DNA of 64,000 nucleotides from Tribonema minus (lineage: Eukaryota; Sar; Xanthophyceae; Tribonematales; Tribonemataceae). The position numbers and the translations under genes were made by a program. Under the pieces are notes generated by a model. That model was not told the DNA's origin. It saw nothing but the letters and a program-made list of their open reading frames with translations, and made no database searches. Location of the stretch: assembly GCA_017506865.1 (NCBI GenBank), contig JAFCMP010000533.1:558001-622000 (forward strand), in the 5' to 3' direction. Each line of letters opens with the position of its first letter. The first letter of the stretch is position 1. Positions 8,327-18,269 of the stretch are shown here, in pieces.

Positions 8327-11070
8327 CTTTTTATTAATTCTCGCTCAGGGCGCGAAAAAGCCCAGATGATTGGCATCTAGCTGTAAGGAATCTACATGTT
8401 GTATGACAGTCTGAAAGTGTCGCAACGACAACCACTCAAACGCCGCCGCCGCCAAATGGCATCTCGGGGTCCTCCCCTACGTCCTCCTCCATGTGCCCCC
8501 CCCCCCTGGATTCTGCCATGTGTGTCATGACACGGCCAGAGTACGCCATGTGGAGCGCTGCCGACAGTGCCGAGCGTAAGCGCGCCAGGGCGATGCCCTT
8601 GAGAGCTTTAGGGCGCGCTCCTCCGGGCACTGACATCCTGCTGGCATACTCCGTCGCCACAGCCTCCAGCAGCTTCCGCCCCTGCTCCCTGATGCTGCCA
8701 AATGACCCTATTGCCAAAGTGGCAAGTTTGTAGCAATTCTGATCATAATGACCAGAATAGTGGGTAGTCTTGGCGGCCTCTTGGTCGCGGCAGCATCGCT
8801 CGGGGTCTGCTGCAGTCTTCGCCGCCCGCGACGCCACCTGTGCCTCGAAGCAGGTAACGTCCACCATGAGCGGTAGGTGGCGTGTCGGGTCGTCAAAGCC
8901 GGTCACCGGGAAGGCGTCGGCAGGCAGCACGATGTCCATCCTGCGACTCCCCAGCGGCCCGGCGGACCCCAGAAACGGCGTGTAGTCCTCGTCCACCAGT
9001 CCCGTTTTGAGGTATTGCCGCAGGATGCGCTGCGTGGCCCTCTTGACGCTATTGTGGACGATGGTGTCGTGCGCCTTGACGCGTGGCGTTTGACACAGCC
9101 GTGCATGCAGGGTGCCGCCCGGCGACTTCCCGCACAGCTTGCAGCCTGCCGTCTGCTCCTCTACTCCGATGGCGCGTTTGACGGCCAGCTGCCAGGATAG
9201 GCCATCGAACGAAGCCGTTGTGGAGTACATGGGCTCGTTGAGGAATGCCATGCCGATCGAGTGCATGTGGCGCTGCGACCGGAATCGAGCAAGTGCTTGC
9301 GTGCGTTGCGTGCCCTGCGGCAGCTGTTGCAGGTCCGCCTCCACCTTATCTGCAAGCTCGGTAGCGACGGCATCTGCAAGCGCACTCTGATTGGGGCGCT
9401 TCAGGCTACACTGCAACTGCAGAGCACTGGCGTCAAGTACGCAAGCAGCATCCGCACCAGTGCCACCGCCTGCTGTCGGCCGCAGCGGCGGCTGCTGCGT
9501 AGGTGGTTGCTGCTGCAGTGGCGTTAGCGCTGGTGGCAGTATATGTTCCAGCTTGTCACCTGTTGCTGCACGTAGAGATGTGGCAGCTGTGGCGATCGTC
9601 CGCATGAGGGGCAGGCGCGCCACCTCTGCTGCTGCTGCGCCTTGTAGCATTGCTGGTGTGGAACGCGCAGCGCCTGCATTGACGGCTGCCGCTGCTGCGT
9701 GCGCTGGTGCTGCAGCTGCGCCGCCTGCCGTTGCTGCTGCTGCCAGTGGTGTTGCTGCTGCCGCGGGTGTTGGTGCAGCACCTGCCGCATTGGCCGCTGC
9801 CACCGCCATTGCCGCTGTCGCAGCCGGCACGGTTGCGGCGCCGCCTGCCGACGCTGCTCCTGTTGCAGGTGCTGCAGCAGCCCTTAGGCTAGTGGGGCTT
9901 GTAGCAGCTGTGTTGCCTATGCCCGCAGCCGCTGCTGTTGATGCTGCAGTTAGTGATGCCGCCGAGGCCACTTGAGGTGCAACATGTGCTGCCGCTGCTG
10001 CAGCAGCCTCTGATGCTGGAGCAGCTGCTGCTGCCGCCGCTGCTGCTGCCGCCGGAGTAGTTGCGCCGTGCGCCGCCGCTGCTGCTGCTGCCGCTGGTGC
10101 CGCCTGTGCTGCCGCCGCGGCCCCTGATCCAGCGGCAGCTGCGTCGTGTGTTGCCGGAATGGCTGCGCCATAAGCGCGGCCAGCCGCTGATGCAGTTGCC
10201 GCTGCCGGAGCGGTCGCGCCTCCACTGGCAACCGCCGCTGCCGCTGTAAGAGTTGCCGCTGCTGATGCTGCTGGTGCTGGTGCTGCTGCCGCTGCTGCCG
10301 GTGCCGCTTGTGTTGCCGCATCCTCAGCAGCGTTGTCTGCAGCCGCTTGAGGAGCCGCCTGCTGCAGCACCCCCGCCCATCCAGAGAGTGCTGGTTGCAG
10401 CGCTTGCAACGTGCCCGCCACATACGCAGCATCAGCGATGTCGCAGGCGCTGGTAATGCCAAGGCCGCCATGCCGTGTTGGGAGTCGCGCTTGCTGTAAG
10501 GCTGGGCCGTGCGCTGCCAGATGGAAGTGGGCCCCGCTTTGCTCAAACTGGCGCCAGGTCTGGCCTGGTGGCTACAGGCCCATTGAGTGCTCAAGCACCC
10601 ACTGCGTGACCCGATCCCACTCCTTGGCGGCTGGCGCTGTCTGCGTAGTGGGAATGGTGCGCAGGCAGTACGTCATGCGAGGCACCACGCAGTAGCGCAG
10701 TAACCTGAACATAGCCCTCGGAGATGTCAGGCGCGCGCATCGCTCTGCAAATCGAGCCCCTGCCCCGCCTGCACCCGCTTCCCTGCGCAGCCATGCGTCC
10801 ACAAAGCTGCTGTGGCCCACCGGCACCCCCAGCAACACAGCTCCACGGTTCTGATTTTCATCCGTATCCCCCACTAGCTGAACGCCCAGCTGCTGCAGCA
10901 ATTGCCGCTCGTGGTCTGTCACCACATGCCCCCTGCCAGGCAGCGCGCGTGACTTGGTGAGGTTTAGCTCCAGCCCCACCTCTGCCAAGTGTTGTTTGAG
11001 CTGCGCCACCGCCTGTATGTCATCCTGAGTCAGCGTGTACAACTTGCAACCAAGGCGTTCATACACTTGC
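8327..11070 (-). mobile_element. 5'-truncated non-LTR retrotransposon (LINE)
   Basis: A minus-strand element whose ORF begins inside the reverse transcriptase, after the catalytic region, and ends at 8436. It is followed by a 110-bp 3' tail (8435-8327). The tail contains a GGGC...GCCC hairpin and ends in AATTAATAAAA. The same tail occurs at 63538-63645 with a target-site duplication, which fixes the 3' end. The 5' boundary near 11070 is where RT coding homology stops. I could not find a target-site duplication for this copy. Confidence 0.75.
8436..11066 (-). pseudogene. LINE ORF: RT C-part, CCHC knuckle, nuclease-like domain
   Basis: One reading frame runs from 11066 to 8436 with a single in-frame TAG at 10574-10572. 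The first part (GLELNLTKSRALPG, GVPVGHSSFVDAWL, then LPTRHGGLGITSACDIADAA after the stop) is the distal RT and thumb region of a non-LTR polymerase; the catalytic YxDD segment is missing through 5' truncation. A very Ala-rich stretch follows (about 10400-9550). Next come a zinc knuckle, CKLCGKSPGGTLHARLC, and a restriction-like endonuclease candidate with RRMDIVLP, LPLMVDVTCFEA and downstream Lys/Tyr residues. The domain order RT, CCHC, nuclease is typical of endonuclease-bearing LINEs of the RLE type. Truncation and the stop make it inactive. Confidence 0.8.
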
Positions 11071-11445
11071 CATGGCGATGCTCACGAGTTGCAACTGTTG
11101 GTGCAAGCGCTGACCGCATATATCTGATGGCAGATGCTGGCGTGCGCTTCGCACTGCGAAGTTCGAATTAGCCTGTGCTGGTGCATTCTGGCAGGCCACC
11201 AGTGTGTGGCACGGCTCAATCAGGCACAAATGCATGGTGAGCATCGCAGCAACAGTGGCCAACTCCGACACCTGATGACTAGCTGCTTTGACGCGGAATG
11301 TCTGCATTGGAGTGTTGGATTTGAGCTGCTGCTGCATCGGGCGCTTTTTCGGGTGCCTGTGTTGAACTACTGTGCACAAGGGAGCAAATGACCTTGTTGG
11401 CGCGCGGGTGGCCTGATTCTTCCCGACGTCGCGTAGCTGGTTTGA

Positions 11446-14400
11446 GTGGCTGCCGCTTGGCAGGATCATCGGTTGAAGGCCGTGGCCAGTCATACTACAC
11501 TTCCGGGACCCTTTCAAACACGACGAAAGCCCCAGGGAGGGACGATGCCTCAAACGATGCCTCAATGGCACTTGCTGCCGAGGCGTCTGCTGCGGCAGGC
11601 GGCTCGGCGCAGGCTGCTATTGCCTGCTCTTGGCTGGGGTCGTCCGAAAGATCCTCCAATCAGTCTGGGCGCAGCGAGCATCGTGGCTGCGTTGACACAT
11701 CCCGACCCTTCAACGGGGCCCGCCGTCGAGGTACAGCACAGAACCTGGGTCGTCAACAGCACCAGCTTCGACGCAGATGAAGTAGTCGCTTGGGCCATGG
11801 AGGCTGACTGTGCAGCACTGACGAGCCAGCAGCAGGGCATAAGTAGCAGTTGGGATTTCGCCATCGGAGCCTTTGTGTGGAACGAGTGCCATGTGCAGCA
11901 CATACTCACGGAGCTGCAGCGGCGGGGGTTCAGCGGCCGCCTGATTGTAGGGGGCCCCCAGGTGTCCTACGTGACCCATGGTGTGTCTCAATACTACCCT
12001 CAGGCGGATGTGCTGATCCGTGGCTATGCGGAGCAGGCACTGCACCAGTTACTGGTGGCAGAGCAAGCGTGCCCTGACATTCCTGGGGTGCACTATCGCG
12101 GACAGCCGGATCGGGGTCTCTCATGCCGCACCGTACTGGACGAACTGCCTTCTCCACTGCTCACCGGTGAGTCTTCGGTATACAACTTCAAGTTGCGAAC
12201 TGGGGTGTGTCCGCTTGAAGCTCTGCAGCGGCGCAGTCACGAAACCTTCGACGCCTGCATCCGCAAGGGCAGCTGCAGCGGCTGCATGCGCGCATCACCA
12301 CTCGCAAGAGCCGCTAGCGCGTTCGCAACAGCTGAGTGCGCTGCTCATGCCGTACTGACCCCCCTGCGCGTCTGTGCTGCGTGCGCGACAGGCGTGGTCA
12401 AGCCGCAGCGCTTCGTGCGCTGGGAGACGCAGCGCGGCTGCCCGTTCAGCTGCAGCTTCTGCCAGCACCGCGCGCGCGGCAACGAGGCGTTGCGGCGCCG
12501 CCAGTTTGCCGCATTGCGTGTGGAGGCGGAAATTGACTGGATCTGCGCTAATGATGTCATACAAGATGTTGCCGTCTTGGATGCAACATTCAATTCAGGT
12601 GATGATATGAAGTAGGCGACTGGTTTCAGCGCAGAGCATGTACAGTACCACTGCAATGAGCGGCTTAGGCCACGGAGCGTCCGCACCAGCCAGAAGACTA
12701 GCAGTAGTTGCACTCTGAGGCATGTTCTTGGTTCTGGTGTGCACAAGGCAGTAGGTAGCACTCCATGTTCAAATGTGAAGTGTGTATACTACTGGCAATA
12801 TTGATGAAATTGAAGCAAGTAGTCGGCCCGTAGCAGGCACAGCAGCATTGTAGCAGTTTTCACTTGTCCCTGCTCCAAAGCGCATCAGACTCACAATGTA
12901 CATTTCAGAACTGCTCTGCTCGTTAGCACCGAGAGGTGCGGCAGCGCTCGCGGTGGCGCTGATGGTGGCGAGGGTGCATCAGGCAGCAAGGAGATGGGAG
13001 ATGCTGGCTGTGAGCAGGAGCTGCGGAGTCGCGTGTGGTGAGGATACGGCTTTGGGCAGCAGCAGGGGATATTGGAACATGGGGATACGGATAGCATCAG
13101 GGCACACTGTAGATCGTTTGCTTGAACACGCAAGAAAGAGAACCTCGGCCAGGCACGTCAGCGGCGTGCTTAGGCAAGGAATCGAGGACCGGGCGCCTCT
13201 GGCCCAAATGTATACTAGAGGCATAACCGCGGTCCTCCGGCGTTTTCGCTCAAGAGATGGAGACATCGGCTACGATAGGTGTGGCTCAGACTGGGTGCCG
13301 CTGTGTCTGCCCCCCATGAGTCTAGTACAAGCCTGCAACGCAGGGCTCTAAGGGCCCGTCCGATTTTAGTTTTTTGCAATCTTATCCAACGCATCAAGCC
13401 CACCTTGGGGCTGCTATAAATACAAGATCATACAAGTACATTTCAGAACTACTCGATAAGCTAGCCGTGCAGACTTTGCCAGTCGTCGGCTCTAGCAGGC
13501 CATCAACATGGGCCCATCCCCACCGCTGTTGCCCATTAATTCTGCCTCAACGGTTTACAACAGCCCCACTGTTATAGGCTGCAGCATGACGTGCATGTGG
13601 CACGCCTCCTCCTCCCCCCCCCCCCCCCCCCCCCGCGCCTCCCTCCCCCGTCGACACACCCTCGAGTCGCAGTTGTACCAGCTACACCGTGATGTCAGGG
13701 GGGTGTTGTAGAAATGAGAACGCAGTAGGCGGGGGCGCACTTACATGCACACATTGCGAGACTTCCAGCTCCCCATTTCCTAGCACCGCCCCCTAAAGCA
13801 GCATGCCATGATGTGCCACTGCACACGCTGCTGCCGCGCATTGCCACATATGCTGGGCGCCATCACACATCCAAAGGCATCGTCAACCAACGCCCCGCCC
13901 CCCCCCTCCTTCTGCGCACAGGCCCCCAATCTCTGACGACGCTACGTCGCCTCGCAGAGCGCGGCTTCGCGGGCCACATCTCATTGCAGTGCCGCCTCGA
14001 GCTCATCACGAGCGAGTTCCTGGACGCAGTGACAGCGCTCGACGCGGGCGGCGCGCGCTGCATGCTCGAGTTCGGCCTGCTAACTATCCACGCCGCAGAG
14101 CAGGAGGTCATCAAGCGCCGCAATAATCCCGCTAAGGCGGACGCGGCGCTCGCGCAGTGCCGCGCGCGCGGCATACACTTTGAGCTCTCGCTGATGTATG
14201 GACTGCCGCGCCAGACGGTGGACTCGTTCGCACAGAGCCTTGAGTGGCGCCGCGAGCGTGTGCAAGGCGCGCACACGAATGGCGGCAGCGGCGGCGGCAA
14301 CAAAGGCAGCAGCGGCGGCGGCAGCGGCGGCGGCGGCGGCAGCGGCGGCGGCGGCAGCGGCGGCGGCGGCAGCAACAGCATCAGCGTCAGCGGCGGCAAC

Positions 14401-14751
14401 AATGGCGGCGGCGGCAGCGCCAACAGCGGCGGCAGCAACAGCGCGACAGGCGGCGGCAACGACAGCGGCAACGGCGGCGTTGCCCCTGGCAGCCGCGGCA
14501 ATGACACTGACGGTGGTGCCATTGGCGTGGTGAAGGCCTTCCCGTTGATGTTGCTGCGAGGTACGGAACTGTACGATCACAGGCGTGAGCTCGGTCTCGT
14601 GGAGTCCACAAACTTCAACACCGCGCTTGGGCCGGAGTTCGGAGAGCAGGGGCGCGTGGCAGGCGCCATTCCGCATGTGGTCGCCAGCCCCTCCTTCTCT
14701 ACGGATGATTGGCTGGCCATGGTGAGGATGGCGGAGGGGAAGGATGCTTGA
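11446..14751 (+). CDS. B12-binding-type radical SAM protein
   Basis: Model: 11446-12166, 12392-12598, 13922-14751 (TGA). An N-terminal Rossmann-type cobalamin-binding region shows WDFAIGAFVWNE, GRLIVGGPQVSYV and ADVLIRGYAEQALHQLL. The radical SAM core has WETQRGCPFSCSFC (C-x3-C-x2-C), which should bind the 4Fe-4S cluster and SAM, then VAVLDATFNSG joined to PQSLTTLRRLAERGF and SLQCRLELI, FELSLMYGLPRQT. About 80 Gly/Ser/Asn codons (14280-14515) form a disordered insertion in the barrel before VVKAFPLMLLRGTELYDHR. The junction at 12598/13922 splits a Gly codon cleanly. Intron 12167-12391 is 225 nt, in phase and stop-free, so it may be retained; splicing it joins SPLLTG to VVKPQRF as in relatives. 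Substrate unknown; methylation or ring chemistry are both possible. The first coding bases are uncertain and an upstream exon may exist. Confidence 0.8.
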
Positions 14752-16508
14752 TGAGACACGTGAACTGGGGATGTTATGCGCCTTTTTTGAAGCTGTACAG
14801 CCTCTCCAGTTCAACATCTACTTGGCTTGCCAAGTGGATGGCGTTGTCCAAGTGCGCTGCATGGTACTTGAACGGCCTTGCTTACCTGGCCAGACTGTGA
14901 AAAATGACAACACTCGCTGTAGGCTGAGAGAGAGAGAGAGATAGAGTCGCCTACACAAAGCGAGCGGCACGCATGTCAGGATCTGCGAGATCTGACGTGT
15001 TTGTGCATCGCTCACATCTGCAAATTTGCCCGAACAGCAGTGTTCCCGCTTGTGAAGTATTTCTGGAGCAAGCGACAGCCAACACAAGCAAAGGATTGGG
15101 GCTGCAATCTGTGGGGCATGATGTTTCACAGCGTCAATTGTGCCTTTCAAGAAAGCACTCATGCATTTTCACCACCATCCTACCCGGATGTGTGGCATGT
15201 ACGCTTACAAGTGGCCAGGTCTGCAGCCCATCAAAACATGTACAGCTACTGAAGCCCCAAGCCAGTACTGCAAGTACAAAAGTTTTTGGTCGCATGCATG
15301 ATAAAACATGCACACAATGGGGCTTGGAGCGTTCAACTACACATCAGGGCGTTGGCTGTAAGATGCAGCTTGAGCGTAAGTGATGGCTGAGCTTTACCCC
15401 AACACAGCTGGCCTCCTTGTAAATACAGGATTGTCATTGTCTGCACCACCACACCAGTCTCTGCGTGTATGGTCTGCCCACCGGAGTGTCGCGTCACTGC
15501 ACCATGCAATGCTTGCACCACGCAAATTTGCCTACGTGCTCCACGGCAAATACCTCAAATGCGTTACACAGATGTAACCAACTGTCTGTATAGGGTTCAT
15601 GCGCTGTAGAATGCAATCATATCAATCAGCGAAGGCAATCAGCTCATGCATGCGGGCTCATGACAGCGAGCTCAGCGGCTCTCGTCCCGCCATCTCCAAG
15701 TTGACCGCAGTGCGTACGAGATGCCCCATGAATCGAAACTGAGCGCGCAACGACCACTTGCCTTGAGCATGAAGCGCAGAAAACTCGAAGGCGATCCAAC
15801 TGAACTGAAGACGACGCGCAGGAGCGCAGGAGCGCGCTGTATCCACGCATCCACTGCAAGATCCACGTCTCACCCAGCATCCTTCAACCTTGACTTACGA
15901 CATGTTGGTCACGTCTACAGCGCGTGTGACTCAGTCAAGTCTTCGCAGGAACACTGTCTCCCCGATTGTCGACCTGAGGTGGCCATCACATCTGCAAGTG
16001 CAACCTAGCGCAAAGCGTGGCGTGAGTTTCATGGTGACATTCATGGTGACGGCATTGGCAGCTCTTGAGCGATCGCTTGGACGCCATATATATGCTATGC
16101 TCCAGCCCGCATTCGATACTCAGAGTACTCTTTCTCTCTCTTCATGTATGCACTGTGAAAGCTGGCGGAGTTCAAGCGTTCACTTTTAAATGCCGCGCTC
16201 CTTTCGAGCCGTTTTCGAGAAGGTTTGGGGTGTGACTATTTGGCTGACATACGCGATTCCAAGTTTTGTCCTGAGTGCATTTGCATTAGGCGAGTGCGTG
16301 TCTGAGGACGGCGGGGTGCCTCTCTGCTACAGCGCACTCACTTTCTCTCCCCAGCCAACGCTTAGGCAGACGCTAAGGCAAGCGCACTCGGCAGATCACA
16401 TCGTCAGAAGTGGTTTGCTGCGATACAGCGCGCTCGCTGCACAGCAGGCACCTACACGCGCACGAAGGCACCACAGAGTAGGCCACAGCCGGCAGGCCCC
16501 GCGGGATC
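14752..16508. other. Intergenic region before the aureochrome-like gene
   Basis: Short ORFs on both strands, a GA dinucleotide run at 14927-14942 and no recognisable protein. The minus-strand stretch 15873-15658 encodes a peptide that looks mildly protein-like (GKWSLRAQFRFMGHLVRTAV) but has no family match I recognise. The upstream regulatory region of the bZIP gene should lie in the last few hundred bases. Confidence 0.4.
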
Positions 16509-18269
16509 ATGGTGCACACCGCCATGGCCATGCTCGACGCGCTGCAGCTCGACGCAGTGCAGTTCGACATACAGGAGGACCCGGTGCTTCTGGACGACCT
16601 GAACCTGGAGCACATCTTTCAGGACCTCGCCAAGCACTTGGAGGGAGACGACCCGCTGGAGGCGCAGCCTTTCCACTTTGACGAGGAGTCCTCTGGCGGC
16701 AAGCACGCCGCGGCTGCGGTGGCGGCAGCGGGTCCCTTCCACTACTTTTATGAGCACCAGCGGCAGCATGCGCACAAGGGCAAGGCTCTCCCTCTGGGGG
16801 GCAAGTCCCTGTCGCTGTCCGACATGCAGCCCTGCAGCGCGTCGCTGGGCCAGCCTCTGCCTCTGCTCAAGCCCGCACCCGTACCAGCACCAGCGCCGGC
16901 ATCTGCCAGTCCCGCAGCTGTGGCCCGTGCTGCCTCCTCCCCTCTCCCTGTCGCGCCTCGGCCCGCCGTTCATGTTGCGGCAGAGGCGCCGGAGGTGCCC
17001 GTCTCTCGCCGCTCTCTCAACATCGCCAAGCGCCCGCGGTCCCGGTCGGTGCCTCGAGGCCGCAAGATGATCGAGGAGGCCAAGGCAGTGATCCAGGAGC
17101 ATGCGGCGATGGACAGCAGCAGCGAGGACGAGTTCTACGAGGAGGAGGACGGCGGCAAGGAGCTGCAGCACAAGCGCGCCCGCAACCGGCTGCACGCCAA
17201 GCGCTCCCGCACCCGCAAAAAGCAGTGCATGGAGGTCCTGGAGGAGCAGCTGCTGGCGCTGCGGTCCGAGAACCTGGGCCTGCGGCAGCTCGTCCTCAAC
17301 AAGATCCCCGAGGGCGCGGACAAGGTGCTGCAGGACTGCTGTCGCGGCGAGGACGAGGGCGCCCTGGCGGCGGCCTCCGTCATCTGCGGGCCCACCAGCA
17401 GGTCCGTGCTCAAGGGCACAGACTTCGTCAGCAAGTTCTCTTCCGCGGCGGACGCGACGCCTCCCACCTCGGAGGGCTCCAGCGCCGATGAGGGGGACCG
17501 CCGCCGCGGCGCGCCGTCCGCGGCGGCGGTCCACGGCGCCGTCCCCAACGCGCTCTCCCTCATGCGCGAGGACTTCAAGCTCATCGGGTCGCTGCGCGCG
17601 TCTCAGCAGAACTTCGCGCTGACGGACGCCGCGCGGCCCGGCGCGCCGCTCGCGTACGTCTCCGCCGGCTTCCTCGCGCTCACCGGTCACCCCGCGGACA
17701 AGCTGCTCGGCAGCGGCCTGCGCGCGCTCGCGGGGCCGAGCACCGACGCGCTCGCGCTGAGCATCCTCGACAACAACCTCGCCGCGGGGCGAGAGACGTC
17801 CCTGTGCCTGCTGTGCTACCGCGCCGACGGGACCCCCTTCTGGGGGCAGCTGTACGTGAGCGCGCTGCGCGACCGCGCCGGCGCCGTCACGGCGCACGTC
17901 GCGTGCCTCTCGGAGGTCGACGCGCTGCCCATCGAGGAGTTCCGCCGCCGCCTGCGCCGCGTGCCGCTGCCGCGCGACCTCATCGCCGCGGACGACGCGC
18001 GCGCCGCCGCCGCCGCCGCGCACCGCTCCGCCGGCGGCCAGTACGGCAGCGGCGGCTTCGCGGCGTCGGCGGCGCCGCGCGCGCGCTCGAGCACCACCTC
18101 CGCTGCCGACAGCGCCGAAGGCGGCGGCAGCGACGGCGGCAGCGGCGCCGGCGCCGGCGCCGAGGAGGACGGCGAGTGGGTCGACAAGGAGGGCGTGCCC
18201 ACGCCGCAGTGGGTGACGGACCCGCTGCGCCGCACGCGCCTCGCGCGCCGCTCGTCGAGCATCTGCTGA
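16509..18269 (+). CDS. Aureochrome-like bZIP-LOV protein with degenerate LOV
   Basis: An intronless ORF of 586 aa. Residues 1-215 are acidic, then Ala/Pro-rich. Residues 222-238 (KRARNRLHAKRSRTRKK) form a bZIP basic region with N226-x7-R234, followed by a leucine-zipper coiled coil to about 270. A PAS/LOV domain spans about 355-470: QQNFALTDAARPGAPLAYVS, SAGFLALTGH, TSLCLLCYRADGTPFWGQ. This order (bZIP then C-terminal LOV) defines aureochromes, blue-light transcription factors of photosynthetic stramenopiles. The photoactive GxNCRFLQ motif is replaced by GSGLRALAG (401-409; Cys position is L404), and both flavin-contacting Asn positions of NYRxDGxxFxN are changed (C436, G446). It probably binds DNA but does not sense light through a cysteinyl adduct, and may not hold flavin. 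The tail is Gly/Ser-rich and disordered. Start: first ATG of the long ORF. Confidence 0.88.
   Translation: MVHTAMAMLDALQLDAVQFDIQEDPVLLDDLNLEHIFQDLAKHLEGDDPLEAQPFHFDEESSGGKHAAAAVAAAGPFHYFYEHQRQHAHKGKALPLGGKSLSLSDMQPCSASLGQPLPLLKPAPVPAPAPASASPAAVARAASSPLPVAPRPAVHVAAEAPEVPVSRRSLNIAKRPRSRSVPRGRKMIEEAKAVIQEHAAMDSSSEDEFYEEEDGGKELQHKRARNRLHAKRSRTRKKQCMEVLEEQLLALRSENLGLRQLVLNKIPEGADKVLQDCCRGEDEGALAAASVICGPTSRSVLKGTDFVSKFSSAADATPPTSEGSSADEGDRRRGAPSAAAVHGAVPNALSLMREDFKLIGSLRASQQNFALTDAARPGAPLAYVSAGFLALTGHPADKLLGSGLRALAGPSTDALALSILDNNLAAGRETSLCLLCYRADGTPFWGQLYVSALRDRAGAVTAHVACLSEVDALPIEEFRRRLRRVPLPRDLIAADDARAAAAAAHRSAGGQYGSGGFAASAAPRARSSTTSAADSAEGGGSDGGSGAGAGAEEDGEWVDKEGVPTPQWVTDPLRRTRLARRSSSIC

Noticed and set aside
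9391..9975. Plus-strand Ala-rich ORF opposite the LINE
   Set aside because: It is the complement of the LINE's alanine codons; GCT/GCC repeats read as Ala or Ser/Ala on both strands.
8327..11070. Target-site duplication for the 8.3-kb LINE copy
   Set aside because: The bases after its tail (AGTACAAGCCTCAC) were not found near the 5' end at about 11070.
16452..18023. 523-codon minus-strand ORF opposite the bZIP-LOV gene
   Set aside because: It is a shadow ORF caused by high GC; it has no domain motifs, while the plus frame has a clear bZIP and LOV.
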